36,699 nucleotides of DNA from a virus: IMG/VR virus record IMGVR_UViG_3300003322_001030, positions 1 to 36,699 of that record. One strand, written 5' to 3'. The notes below the pieces were generated by a model that was given only the letters and a program-made list of their open reading frames with translations, had not been told where the DNA came from and made no database searches. How positions within the stretch are numbered: the first letter of the stretch is position 1; every line of letters starts with the position of its first letter. Both the position numbers and the translations under genes were made by a program. Shown here one piece after another: positions 7,864 to 15,121 of this stretch.

Positions 7864-8216
7864 CGCGTCGCTCGCAAGCGCTGGTGCTGGATCAGGCCTT
7901 CATGCGCGGCGGTCGCCTCGGCGATGCTGAGGCCGCTCCAGACGAAGGCGTAGACGTGGGCCGGACGGCGGCGCGCATGGACGGCGATTTCGCCATTGTC
8001 CATCTCGGCCAGCTCGACCAGGTCGGCGTCCAGGCCCAGCCTGTCGAGCAGGGCGAACAGCGCTTGGCCTGGGCGACGGTTCGATACCGTTAGGCCACGC
8101 TGGCGATCGTTGACCGCAGCCTTCTCCAATCCCGGGGCGTAGGGCGTCAGGTGGAAGGTGACGTCGCGCTTGTCGGTCGGGCCCAGCGCGCGTGGGGCGG
8201 TGTGGGCCGGGATCAT
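7860..8216 (-). CDS. hypothetical phage protein
   Basis: A 118-residue protein of unknown function. It carries the segment QALFALLDRLGLDADLVELAEMDNGEIAVHARRRPAH as central structure (helix then beta). It is linked by ATGA overlaps to the genes on both sides, so it belongs to a co-translated set of four small genes at the promoter-proximal end of the leftward operon. Confidence 0.6.
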   Translation of the reverse strand: MIPAHTAPRALGPTDKRDVTFHLTPYAPGLEKAAVNDRQRGLTVSNRRPGQALFALLDRLGLDADLVELAEMDNGEIAVHARRRPAHVYAFVWSGLSIAEATAAHEGLIQHQRLRATR

Positions 8217-8719
8217 CGGGCGGCCTCCGCCAGATGGGCGGCGATCCGTTCACGAACAGCGTTCGCCACCAGGTCGGCCGTCACCTTGAACCGCCACACG
8301 GCTAAGGCGGCGGCGCCCGTCAGCTCCAGGACGAGGCCGCCATCCGGGTGGGCGCACCAGACCGCCTCTTCGACCGTGATCTTGGCGATGTACGCCTTGG
8401 CGGCGGTGAACTGCACGCACAGTGACGGGCTGTCGTTCCGGCGTCGCAGCGTGGAGCCCGAACGGCGATCGCTCGCCTTGCTGATCAGCACCAGAACGCG
8501 ATCGGCGTCGGGGGCTGAGAAGTTGAGCGTGACCCGCTCGCCCTCCAGCGCACCAAGGGCGACTTGGGCCTTGGCGCCGATGACGACGCGCAGTTGAGAG
8601 CCTGCCGACGAAACGGGCTTGATCGTCAGGCGTACGCCTGCGACGGCGGCGCGCTGGGGCCAGGCCGGCGCGCGCGACAGGGGGGTGAAAGACGCCCGGC
8701 TCAGGTCGATCACGCTCAT
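8213..8719 (-). CDS. hypothetical phage protein
   Basis: A 168-residue protein, mainly beta strands (LRVVIGAKAQVALGALEG, DADRVLVLISKAS), with a helical end (VANAVRERIAAHLAEAAR). I do not recognise it. Start and stop both sit in ATGA overlaps with its neighbours. It contains a near-copy (GAACAGCGTTC, 8254-8264) of the palindrome described in the findings. Confidence 0.6.
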   Translation of the reverse strand: MSVIDLSRASFTPLSRAPAWPQRAAVAGVRLTIKPVSSAGSQLRVVIGAKAQVALGALEGERVTLNFSAPDADRVLVLISKASDRRSGSTLRRRNDSPSLCVQFTAAKAYIAKITVEEAVWCAHPDGGLVLELTGAAALAVWRFKVTADLVANAVRERIAAHLAEAAR

Positions 8720-9072
8720 CGGGCCAGCCTCGCGGCGAGCTGGCGGACGAAGGCGCGCAACGGCGAGCGAACGAGCGGCAGGGGCAGCACGATCGCGCCG
8801 AAGAGCAGCGCCTCGGAGATGACGCCAGCTTCGATCAGGGCAAGGCCGCGCGCCAGGGGCGGCTCGCCTTCGCGGGGCCCGAAGTCGTCGAAATAATCGA
8901 CGTGCGTCGTGTAGAACCCCCCACTGGACGGGCGGGGCAACGGGAGCGGCTTAAGCGCCCTGTGAGCCTGCGCCCATTCCGTGATGGTCAGCGGCTTGGC
9001 CTTCGGGCGAAACGCCGTGGGATAGATCACCTGGGCCGAACGCCGTTCGGCCTGCGGGATGATGGGCGACAT
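8716..9072 (-). CDS. first gene of the leftward early operon, hypothetical
   Basis: A 118-residue protein with the segment AKPLTITEWAQAHRALKPLPLP and a hydrophobic end (VISEALLFGAIVLPLPLVRSPL). The ATG at 9072 has GAGGA just upstream; the upstream GTG at 9090 lacks one. As the first gene after the operator-controlled promoter it should be expressed immediately on induction. Function unknown. A perfect 15-bp palindrome CCGAACGCCGTTCGG lies in its coding sequence at 9036-9050. Confidence 0.6.
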   Translation of the reverse strand: MSPIIPQAERRSAQVIYPTAFRPKAKPLTITEWAQAHRALKPLPLPRPSSGGFYTTHVDYFDDFGPREGEPPLARGLALIEAGVISEALLFGAIVLPLPLVRSPLRAFVRQLAARLAR

Positions 9073-9181
9073 CGCGTCCTCATCCCGCACCGGAGCGATA
9101 TGGGGCTCGCTAAAGCCTCAACGCCCTGCCAGTCCCCGGATGATCGCCCTGTGCGCTCACTCGTCCGGTGCGGGTGACGCA

Positions 9182-9234
9182 AACCTAGGGTCGGGATATT
9201 TCCCGTGTCAACAGGAAAGGCGGGAAATATCCCG
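9182..9234 (-). promoter_or_regulatory. leftward early promoter with two repressor operators
   Basis: On the minus strand TTGACA (9211-9206) is followed after 18 bases by TAGGTT (9187-9182). The 14-bp site CGGGATATTTCCCG (9192-9205) fills the spacer. Its exact reverse complement CGGGAAATATCCCG lies at 9221-9234, just upstream of the -35 box. The same palindrome recurs upstream of the repressor and cro-like genes, so these are best read as repressor operators that shut the leftward operon in the lysogen, the counterpart of lambda OL. Confidence 0.7.
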
Positions 9235-9287
9235 AATTCCCGACATAACCCTCGCTTGCTAGGTTTCCACCAAGCGGGGAGTGGGTA

Positions 9288-9695
9288 ATGGAAAATGCGA
9301 AGAAAGCCGGAAACAAGCTGGGTTTGGGCCTAGCGATCGGCGGCGTCGTGGCCGGCGTCATCGGCTATGGTTGGGGCTATCTCGATGGTTCCGGGGCGCC
9401 TGGCGTCGGCGCGCGCGTCGTGGAGCAGCCGTCAGCTTCCGCGGCATTGTCGGTAAGCGTTGGTCGTGGACACCGGTCTGGAAGTTACACCATGTTTCCG
9501 GTCAAGCTGAGCAACGCTGGCGAGGCCTTGTCCTATGCGAAGGTCACGTGCGCCCTCTACAATGAGCAGGGCGAATTCGTGGCGAGTGAATACACCAACT
9601 GGACAGAGGTCCCGGCGCGCAGCGAAGTCACCGGGGAGGTTGGTTCTAGAGTAAGTGATGTCGCTCGGGCCGAATGTCGGCCCAGCAGCTCCTAG
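9288..9695 (+). CDS. membrane-anchored extracytoplasmic protein beside the repressor
   Basis: A 135-residue protein with a basic start (ENAKKAGNK), one glycine-rich transmembrane anchor (LGLGLAIGGVVAGVIGYGWGYL), then an extracytoplasmic beta domain (VKLSNAGEALSYAKVTCALYNEQGEFVA) whose pattern resembles FxLYD/DUF3426-type Ig-like domains. GGGGAG precedes the ATG. It is transcribed toward the repressor, and its TAG stop overlaps the repressor's TAG in one CTAG. The position inside the immunity region but outside both early operons suggests expression in the lysogen; superinfection exclusion or envelope modification is inference. The sequence is less GC-biased than its neighbours. Confidence 0.65.
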   Translation: MENAKKAGNKLGLGLAIGGVVAGVIGYGWGYLDGSGAPGVGARVVEQPSASAALSVSVGRGHRSGSYTMFPVKLSNAGEALSYAKVTCALYNEQGEFVASEYTNWTEVPARSEVTGEVGSRVSDVARAECRPSSS

Positions 9696-10390
9696 CCTCT
9701 GAGCTTTCCGAAGCGCATATAGGCCTGCAATACCTTCCCAACGATGCTGACCGTTACGCCGTCATCGTTCTCAGCACCTTCAGTTAGGCGGATTGGTTCT
9801 TGGTATCTGGGGTTATGCGATCTGGGCCAGAGTTCGATCCGCCCGTTCGTGATTTCAATCTGCTTGACCGTGCGCTCTCTCAGGAAGCCGCCCGCCCGTG
9901 TTCTCATGACAACCACGATGTCACCGCTGATGGGCTCATAGCCCATGGCTTGGGTGTCCACGACGTGGATTAGAGATCCTGGTGGGATCAGGCGATCAAC
10001 GGAATCTCCCTCCACCTGTTCGAGCCACTGAGGCCAGCGCACATAGGCTGGAATGTATTCCGCTGGTTCTGTTCGAGGCTCGACTTGTGAGAACTCGTCC
10101 ATCTCCTTCCAGACGCCAGCAGCGCATGTGTAGCTAACGGGCAATTCGATCTCCGAAGGTAAGGAGCGCTTGGCCGCTTCTGGCGAGAAGGGCGCATCGC
10201 TTAGCAACGTATCAAGAGACACGTCGAGCACCTGGGCCAGCTTCCAAAGCTTGGACGCCCCTGGGTCCTTGACCTTGCCTCGAAGGATGTCGCGCACCGT
10301 ATCTTCTTGGAGGCCGGCACGGGCTGCCGTCGAGTGAGGGTTGAGGCCCTTGCTCGCGATCAAAGCCTGCACTCGCTCGGCTAAATCCAT
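9692..10390 (-). CDS. CI-like repressor, HTH plus S24 (LexA-type) peptidase domain
   Basis: A 232-residue lysogeny repressor. Residues 1-65 are a Cro/CI-type helix-turn-helix (STAARAGLQEDTVRDILRGK). Residues about 80-225 are an S24 self-cleaving domain: Ala-Gly cleavage site at 91-92 (CAAGVW), Ser130 in VEGDSVDRLIPPG and Lys176 in RERTVKQIE. RecA-stimulated self-cleavage on DNA damage, as in lambda CI, is expected from the family. I chose ATG at 10390 because residues upstream in the frame run through the operators and look non-coding. An operator (10394-10407) lies four bases before this start, implying autoregulation. Confidence 0.93.
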   Translation of the reverse strand: MDLAERVQALIASKGLNPHSTAARAGLQEDTVRDILRGKVKDPGASKLWKLAQVLDVSLDTLLSDAPFSPEAAKRSLPSEIELPVSYTCAAGVWKEMDEFSQVEPRTEPAEYIPAYVRWPQWLEQVEGDSVDRLIPPGSLIHVVDTQAMGYEPISGDIVVVMRTRAGGFLRERTVKQIEITNGRIELWPRSHNPRYQEPIRLTEGAENDDGVTVSIVGKVLQAYMRFGKLRG

Positions 10391-10393
10391 GCT

Positions 10394-10474
10394 CGGGATA
10401 TGCCCCGAACGCCGATTTGGTGCGATACCCGGATTTTCCCCGGTTGACATGTCGGGAAATTTCCCGGTTATCTT
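10394..10474. promoter_or_regulatory. operator cluster between repressor and cro-like gene, with rightward promoter
   Basis: Three sites resemble the left operators: CGGGATATGCCCCG (10394-10407), a weaker CCGGATTTTCCCCG (10429-10442) and the perfect palindrome CGGGAAATTTCCCG (10453-10466). On the plus strand TTGACA (10444-10449) is followed by TATCTT (10469-10474) with 19 bases between; the perfect operator lies in the spacer, the same geometry as at the leftward promoter. This is the counterpart of lambda OR. No repressor promoter could be picked out with confidence. Confidence 0.75.
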
Positions 10475-10480
10475 CCTGCC

Positions 10481-10717
10481 ATGTCCGACCTCCAAACATT
10501 TCTCGATCGATGCGCCGCCTTCGCCGCGCAACGCGGTTGGAAGCGCTCGACCCTGTCGACGCGGCTGTTCAACGACGGCTCCCGTCTGGATCAAATCCAC
10601 TCCGGGAAGGACGTCGGGGTCAGGCGTCTCGAACGGGCTTCGCAAACCTTGGCCGCACTTGAGCAAAGCTTCGCTCCTACGTCAGAGGCGGACGTTGCGG
10701 ATCAGGCTGCGGTCTGA
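10481..10717 (+). CDS. Cro-like small HTH protein
   Basis: A 78-residue protein, divergent from the repressor. The helical pattern ERHG-like (AFAAQRGWKRSTLSTRLFNDGSRLDQI) followed by GVRRLERASQTLAAL is a compact DNA-binding fold typical of small alphaproteobacterial phage regulators in the cro position. It should oppose the repressor at the shared operators. No Shine-Dalgarno sequence is visible and the predicted transcription start falls at or next to the ATG, so the message may be leaderless. The downstream gene block is on the opposite strand. Confidence 0.75.
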   Translation: MSDLQTFLDRCAAFAAQRGWKRSTLSTRLFNDGSRLDQIHSGKDVGVRRLERASQTLAALEQSFAPTSEADVADQAAV

Positions 10718-10775
10718 TGACGCAACTGGCCGATCATTCTTTTCGGTGTTCGGGCCCTGAGGGGCACGGAGCGCT

Positions 10776-11066
10776 CTACGCGCCACAGGCTCCGCACGCT
10801 TGGCAGCGAGACAGGATGACCTGCGTCGCATCCAGGCTGTCGGCCGCTGACAGCGCCTCGTCATCGTCGAGCGCCGCGAGCGCGGCGGTCACGACGATGG
10901 CGCACCGTCGCACCGAGCGGGCCGATGCGCCGACGCTGGCGATCATCGCCGCATCGGCCAGGGCGGCGGCGCGAGCCCGGCGCCGGTTGGGTCCAGCTTG
11001 GACCGCCCGGCCTGAGGGCTGCGGGGACGTCCACAAACTCCGGACGTCGAACGATACGCGTACCAT
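10776..11066 (-). CDS. hypothetical protein
   Basis: A 96-residue protein starting MVRVSFDVRSLW, with an alanine-rich helical middle (AAALADAAMIASVGASARSVRR) and a cysteine-containing end (SRCQACGACGA). Third codon positions are GC-rich in this frame, supporting coding. ATG at 11066 has GGAGG nine bases upstream; the GTG two codons earlier is too close to it. It is the last of three minus-strand genes that converge on the cro-like gene. Function unknown. Confidence 0.5.
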   Translation of the reverse strand: MVRVSFDVRSLWTSPQPSGRAVQAGPNRRRARAAALADAAMIASVGASARSVRRCAIVVTAALAALDDDEALSAADSLDATQVILSRCQACGACGA

Positions 11067-11114
11067 CTGCACTGGCCTCCCAGGCCCGCACAGGTCGGTA
11101 GGACGCGATCATCG

Positions 11115-11354
11115 TCAACTGCCACCAAAGGTCGCACTGAGGCGCTGGGTCAGCGTCTCCAACCAGGTCGCGCCGTGTTGGACTGCGGCCTCTAGGCCGT
11201 TGCCTTCGTGCGCGGCGGCGCGGGTCATGGCGATCTCGGCGGTCAGCGCGGCCAGGAATTCCCGGCGCTGGGATCTGCTGGCCTGCGACAAGGCCGTGCT
11301 GACCAGCAGCGCGATGGCCACGAATTCGGGCGAGGGCGGCGGCGTCCGGTCCAT
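11115..11354 (-). CDS. hypothetical helical protein
   Basis: A 79-residue, wholly helical protein (EFVAIALLVSTALSQASRSQRREFLAALTAEIA, then AAVQHGATWLETLTQRL). The ATG is one base after the TGA of the gene upstream, so the two are coupled. No family recognised. It is probably a small cytoplasmic phage protein. Confidence 0.6.
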   Translation of the reverse strand: MDRTPPPSPEFVAIALLVSTALSQASRSQRREFLAALTAEIAMTRAAAHEGNGLEAAVQHGATWLETLTQRLSATFGGS

Positions 11355-11355
11355 C

Positions 11356-11622
11356 TCAAGCCCCGCTGAGGACCAGGGCGCGATCGGCGATCGCCTCGAG
11401 GGTGTCGAGCATGGCGGCCCGGCGGTCGCGGCGAACGGCGTTCGTCTCGAAGGGCAGGGCGGCGGGCAGGTCCAGGTTGGGCGGGACCAGGGGGCCGGCG
11501 AACATCGCGCAGACCTGGGCGCGCTCGGCCGCCGGCAGCTCGCTGAGGCGGCTGGCCAGCAACACCGCGGCGGCGTGCGCCACGGCCTCCAAACGCGCCT
11601 TCAAGATCTCGATTTCGGCCAT
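11356..11622 (-). CDS. hypothetical helical protein
   Basis: An 88-residue helical protein beginning MAEIEILKARLEAVAHAAAVLLASRL. I chose ATG at 11622 because GGAGGG stands nine bases before it; a longer in-frame start runs into the divergent promoter region. Contains an exact GAACGGCGTTC palindrome (11433-11443) read as Asn-Ala-Val-Arg in this strand. It opens the three-gene minus-strand block and is divergent from the rightward operon. Confidence 0.6.
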   Translation of the reverse strand: MAEIEILKARLEAVAHAAAVLLASRLSELPAAERAQVCAMFAGPLVPPNLDLPAALPFETNAVRRDRRAAMLDTLEAIADRALVLSGA

Positions 11623-11680
11623 GGCCGTATCCCTCCGATTTCGCGGCGGAACGTGAGTCACGATGTCGCACGGGTCGAGG

Positions 11681-11703
11681 TTGCAAATCGCGGAGGTTTG
11701 CAA
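11681..11703 (+). promoter_or_regulatory. inverted repeat TTGCAAA/TTTGCAA over the ribosome-binding site
   Basis: The 7-base arms TTGCAAA (11681-11687) and TTTGCAA (11697-11703) are perfect and enclose nine bases that contain the GGAGG Shine-Dalgarno of the next gene; the last A of the repeat is the A of its ATG. It may be a DNA operator for autoregulation by the encoded HTH protein, or an RNA hairpin holding the ribosome-binding site in its loop. It also lies in the 80-base divergent spacer facing the minus-strand block. Confidence 0.55.
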
Positions 11704-12140
11704 TGTCGCGCGCTCTGACCCCCGGCGAACTGAAGGCCTTGGTGCGCGCGCTCGTCACCGCCTGCGGCGGGGTCGAGGCCGCCGCCGCGGTGTTGGGCGT
11801 CACCCACCAACGGGTGTCGGACCTGCAAAGCATCAACAAGCCCGACCAGATGCCGTTTCTTCAGATCTGCGCGCTGGAGGCGTTCGCGGAGCGCGACATC
11901 GTCACCGGCGCGGCGTCGCGGGCCATTCGCGGGCCCGAGGTCGAGGCGATCGGCAATGTCGCGGTCCAGACGGTTTCGGGCGCCGCCAACCTGATGGCTC
12001 GCGTCCACGCCATGGACGCCGACGGGCGCCGGGACGCGGGCGAGATCCGCGAGGTCCAGAGCGCGGCGCAAGAGCACCTGGCCCGCGCCGTCGAGGTCGT
12101 CGCTGCGGCGTCACGCCTTCAACCGGGAGACAGCCAATGA
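11703..12140 (+). CDS. HTH regulatory protein, CII-like position
   Basis: A 145-residue protein. Residues 8-60 hold a helix-turn-helix (VEAAAAVLGVTHQRVSDLQSI), typical of small phage regulators. The remainder is helical (AAQEHLARAVEVVAAASRL) and may mediate oligomerisation. It is the first gene of the rightward early operon, preceded by an inverted repeat that overlaps its start, so it probably represses or tunes its own operon. It overlaps the next gene by ATGA. Confidence 0.75.
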   Translation: MSRALTPGELKALVRALVTACGGVEAAAAVLGVTHQRVSDLQSINKPDQMPFLQICALEAFAERDIVTGAASRAIRGPEVEAIGNVAVQTVSGAANLMARVHAMDADGRRDAGEIREVQSAAQEHLARAVEVVAAASRLQPGDSQ

Positions 12141-12526
12141 AGCGGTCCTTCCATCCCGCGCGCGGGGCGTACCGCGCCGCGCCGAACCGTCACGCGCCGC
12201 CCGACCGGCGCGCCTGGCTGGCCATGCTGGAGCGTGCGGTCGAGGCCGCCAACGGCGACCCGGCCGACCGTCATCTGGATTTCGGAGCCAGCCTGAAGGG
12301 GCTGGCCGCCGACAACTTCCCGGTGGGTGTGACCGACGCCCGCCGCAAGTGGGCCAAGAGCTTCGTCGAGCAGGCCCGGCTGTGGCTGGACGGCGGGATC
12401 GCAACGCGAACGGCGTTCGCGCCGGCCATCGCCGTCGAGGCCAAGGCGCTGACGGACATCCTGATCGAAGAGGGCGCCGCCGAGGCCATGCAGGCCCGGT
12501 CGCGCATGGGTTTCAAGGAGGACTGA
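12137..12526 (+). CDS. hypothetical protein
   Basis: A 129-residue protein with a basic, proline-rich start (PARGAYRAAPNRHAPPDRRAW) and a helical body (AWLAMLERAVEAANG, WAKSFVEQARLWLDGG, EAKALTDILIEEGAAEAMQAR). ATGA overlap with the HTH gene and GGGAGA upstream support the start. It contains the perfect 15-bp palindrome GCGAACGGCGTTCGC (12406-12420). No function can be assigned. Confidence 0.6.
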   Translation: MKRSFHPARGAYRAAPNRHAPPDRRAWLAMLERAVEAANGDPADRHLDFGASLKGLAADNFPVGVTDARRKWAKSFVEQARLWLDGGIATRTAFAPAIAVEAKALTDILIEEGAAEAMQARSRMGFKED

Positions 12527-12528
12527 GC

Positions 12529-13224
12529 ATGACCATCCAGGGGGGGCTGACGTTCGGCGACCCGAGCGTCGATCTGGCCGTCGAGACGGCGATCCAGGCC
12601 TATGGCGACAATCGCGAAGACGTCTTCCACGGCGTGTGCACCCGTGATCGGCGTTGCCTGACCGCGGCGGCCTCGGCGCTGTACGACGCCGGCGTGATGT
12701 CGCTGGCCGACGCCGTTCGGGCCCTGGGCCTGAACGAAAAGGCGGTGAGGGTCACGCGCAGCCGCAAGAGCATGGCGTTTCGGCTGGTCGAGGAAGTGGT
12801 GGTCGACGTGCTGAACGGCGAGACGCGCGATGTCGCCGCCGTCGCCAGGGAAGTTGCCAGCAATGCGGCCAAGGCCGCCGCCGCATCCCGGCGCTGGACC
12901 CAGCCCGGAGCACGCGAGGCGATGCAGTCGCCGGAGGTCCGCGCCCGCCGCGAGGCCGCCCGGCAGGCCGCCATGCGCGATCCTGAGAAGGCCGCCAATG
13001 TCGCGGGCGCGGCCCGGAGGAATCTGGAGGCGGCCAACGCGGCCAGGCGCGCCAAGCGCGAGGCTGGGTTGCTGACCGCGCCGCGACGCCCCGTGGCCCC
13101 GCACGTCGCCCGCAAGCTGCCCTATATCCGCCGGTTCCTGGCGGCCGGTTGGACCAAGGGTGAGGTGGCCAAGCTGTTCGACGTGACCTGGCGCACCGTG
13201 GACCGGGTCTCGGCTCATGGCTGA
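12529..13224 (+). CDS. HTH-containing hypothetical protein
   Basis: A 231-residue protein. The N-terminal 90 residues are helical with an HTH-like stretch (LADAVRALGLNEKAVRVTRS). The middle is very rich in alanine and arginine and looks like an extended coil (VRARREAARQAAMRDPEKAANVAGAARRNLEAANAARRAKRE split here by eye into repeats of about 15). The C-terminus has a second, resolvase-like HTH (FLAAGWTKGEVAKLFDVTWRTVDRVS). It probably binds DNA at two places. Starts two bases after the previous stop, and overlaps the methyltransferase start by eight bases. Confidence 0.65.
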   Translation: MTIQGGLTFGDPSVDLAVETAIQAYGDNREDVFHGVCTRDRRCLTAAASALYDAGVMSLADAVRALGLNEKAVRVTRSRKSMAFRLVEEVVVDVLNGETRDVAAVAREVASNAAKAAAASRRWTQPGAREAMQSPEVRARREAARQAAMRDPEKAANVAGAARRNLEAANAARRAKREAGLLTAPRRPVAPHVARKLPYIRRFLAAGWTKGEVAKLFDVTWRTVDRVSAHG

Positions 13225-15121
13225 CGGGTTCATCGACCTCGACATCCTGAAGTCCGAGCCGACGCACACGCCAATCGACGTCGTCTACTTCGCCGGCGCG
13301 GGCGGGTCGTCCGAGGCGTACAAGATCGCGCTGGGCAAGCACCCGGACGTCGCGTTGAACCACAACGCCACGGCCATCGGCGTGCACATGGCCAACTGCC
13401 CCGAGACTGAGCACCTGATCGCCGATGTCTTCGACATCGACCCTCGGGTGATCCGCCCGGGGGTGAAGTGGCGGTCGTTCTGGGCCTCGCCAGATTGTCG
13501 GCATTTCTCGCCCGCCAAGGGCAGCGCGCCCATCGACGCCGGCATTCGCGGGTTGGCCTGGGTGGTCATCAAGGTGGCCAAGCTGTTGGGCGACAACGCG
13601 CCTGACGTGATCTTCCTGGAGAATGTTCCCGCTTTCGTGGACTGGGGTCCGGTTCTGCCGCCCGACGAGAAGGGGAGGGTCTATCCCGATCCCGAGCGGG
13701 CAGGCGAGACGTTCGGCCTCTTCTGCAAGCGGCTGCGCCAGTGTGGCTATGTCGTCGAATACAAGCTCGACTGGATCATGGCCGAGGAAGGCGTTCCGAC
13801 GACGCGCTGCCGCTTGCTGATGATCGCTCGTCGTGACGGCAAGCCCATCGTCTGGCCGCAACCGACGCACGCTCACCGCAAGGTGGCCAAGGCCAGGGGC
13901 TTGCGCCCCTTCGCTCCCGCCGCTGACTGCATCGACTTCTCGATACCGTGCCCGTCGATTTTCCTGACGCAGGAGGAATGCAAGGCCCTGGGCATTCGCG
14001 CCAAACGGCCGCTGGTCGAGGCGACGATGGCGCGCATCGCCAAGGGCGTTCAGCGCTATGTGCTGCGGTCCGGCGATCCGTTTATCGTGCCGCTCACGCA
14101 TCACGGTGCGCCGCGTATCTACGATCTGGCCGACCCGCTTGTGACGGTAACGGCGGCGAACCGGGGTGAGCTGGCCTTGGTCCAGCCGGAGTTCATGGCT
14201 GGAGCGATCGTCGGGTGCGGAAGTCGGGCAGGCCAAAGCCCGCCGCGAGGCCTGGACGATCCGCTCGGCACGATCATCGGCAATGCCGACCGATGTCTGG
14301 CGGCGGCGTTCCTGACTAAGTTCCGGGTCGGGGCGACGGGAAGCGATCTCGACGACCCGATGCCGACCGTTACGGCCAACAGCTTCGAGAAGCGTCCCGG
14401 AGGCTGCGCGCCGATCGGTCTCGTCTCGGCCTTCGTTGGCCGTCAGTTCGGGGCATCTGTGGGTTCGGATGCACAGGAGCCTCTTGGCGCCGTGACTGCG
14501 GGGGGCGGCGGAAAGTCCCAAGTGATCACCGCTTTCATGGAGCAGGCCAACACCGGCATGGTGGGCCGAGATTTGCGCGATCCGGTCAGCGGGATTGTCA
14601 CCAAGGGGTGCACTCAGCGTCTCGTGGCGGCGCATCTGGACTACGCCTATTCCAGCAACACGGGGGCGGCGGCGGGCGATCCCCGCGATCCAGCCAAGGC
14701 GGTGACGGCTCAAGGCGGTCATCACTACCTCGTTCAGGAGGAATTGCGGGCGGCGGGTAGTTTGCAGTCCGACCGCCTGCGAGCCTTCCTGATCAAATAC
14801 TATGGCGCTTCGACCGGCCAGGACCTTCGCGATCCGCTCGGAACAGCTGTCTCGCGTGATCGCTTCGGACTGGTCGTCGTGCGCGGCGAGGTGATGCAGA
14901 TCACCGATATCGGCATGCGAATGCTGACCCCGCCCGAGCTGGCCGCCGCTCAAGGCTTCCCGAAATCCTATCGTCTCGACTGGAACGCCATGACGCACAA
15001 ACCGGTCACGGCTACCGACCAGGTGCGCCTGATCGGGAATAGCGTCTCGCCGATGGGTGCGGCGCCGTACATCGCCGCGAACGTGCCGGATCTCTCCGAA
15101 TACGAGCGGAGGGCCGCATGA
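13217..15121 (+). CDS. C5 cytosine DNA methyltransferase with seven tandem repeats
   Basis: A 634-residue DNA (cytosine-5) methyltransferase. Motif I is FAGAGGSSEAY (25-35), the catalytic loop is SPDCRHFS with Cys94 (family usually PPC), motif VI is ENV (135-137), motif VIII is RCRLLMIARR (197-206), and motif X is IGNSVSP near residue 606. Between motifs VIII and IX, residues about 288-555 contain seven copies of a unit of 32-40 residues with the core D-D/R-D-P-L-x-T-V-T-A, at 304, 346, 378, 419, 453, 489 and 538. This replaces the normal target-recognition domain. It probably protects phage DNA from host restriction; no cognate endonuclease is evident. Confidence 0.9.
   Translation: MADGFIDLDILKSEPTHTPIDVVYFAGAGGSSEAYKIALGKHPDVALNHNATAIGVHMANCPETEHLIADVFDIDPRVIRPGVKWRSFWASPDCRHFSPAKGSAPIDAGIRGLAWVVIKVAKLLGDNAPDVIFLENVPAFVDWGPVLPPDEKGRVYPDPERAGETFGLFCKRLRQCGYVVEYKLDWIMAEEGVPTTRCRLLMIARRDGKPIVWPQPTHAHRKVAKARGLRPFAPAADCIDFSIPCPSIFLTQEECKALGIRAKRPLVEATMARIAKGVQRYVLRSGDPFIVPLTHHGAPRIYDLADPLVTVTAANRGELALVQPEFMAGAIVGCGSRAGQSPPRGLDDPLGTIIGNADRCLAAAFLTKFRVGATGSDLDDPMPTVTANSFEKRPGGCAPIGLVSAFVGRQFGASVGSDAQEPLGAVTAGGGGKSQVITAFMEQANTGMVGRDLRDPVSGIVTKGCTQRLVAAHLDYAYSSNTGAAAGDPRDPAKAVTAQGGHHYLVQEELRAAGSLQSDRLRAFLIKYYGASTGQDLRDPLGTAVSRDRFGLVVVRGEVMQITDIGMRMLTPPELAAAQGFPKSYRLDWNAMTHKPVTATDQVRLIGNSVSPMGAAPYIAANVPDLSEYERRAA

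Noticed and set aside
10717-11718. A 333-residue plus-strand open frame that starts in a TGATG overlap with the cro-like gene
   Set aside because: Its composition changes along its length and looks like the mirror of GC-rich minus-strand codons. Three well-formed minus-strand genes with ribosome sites and tight junctions explain the same stretch, and the frame runs into the start of the next plus gene.
12752-14998. A 748-residue minus-strand open frame
   Set aside because: It is antisense to the HTH gene and C5 methyltransferase, which carry clear motifs. The antisense product has no recognisable features.
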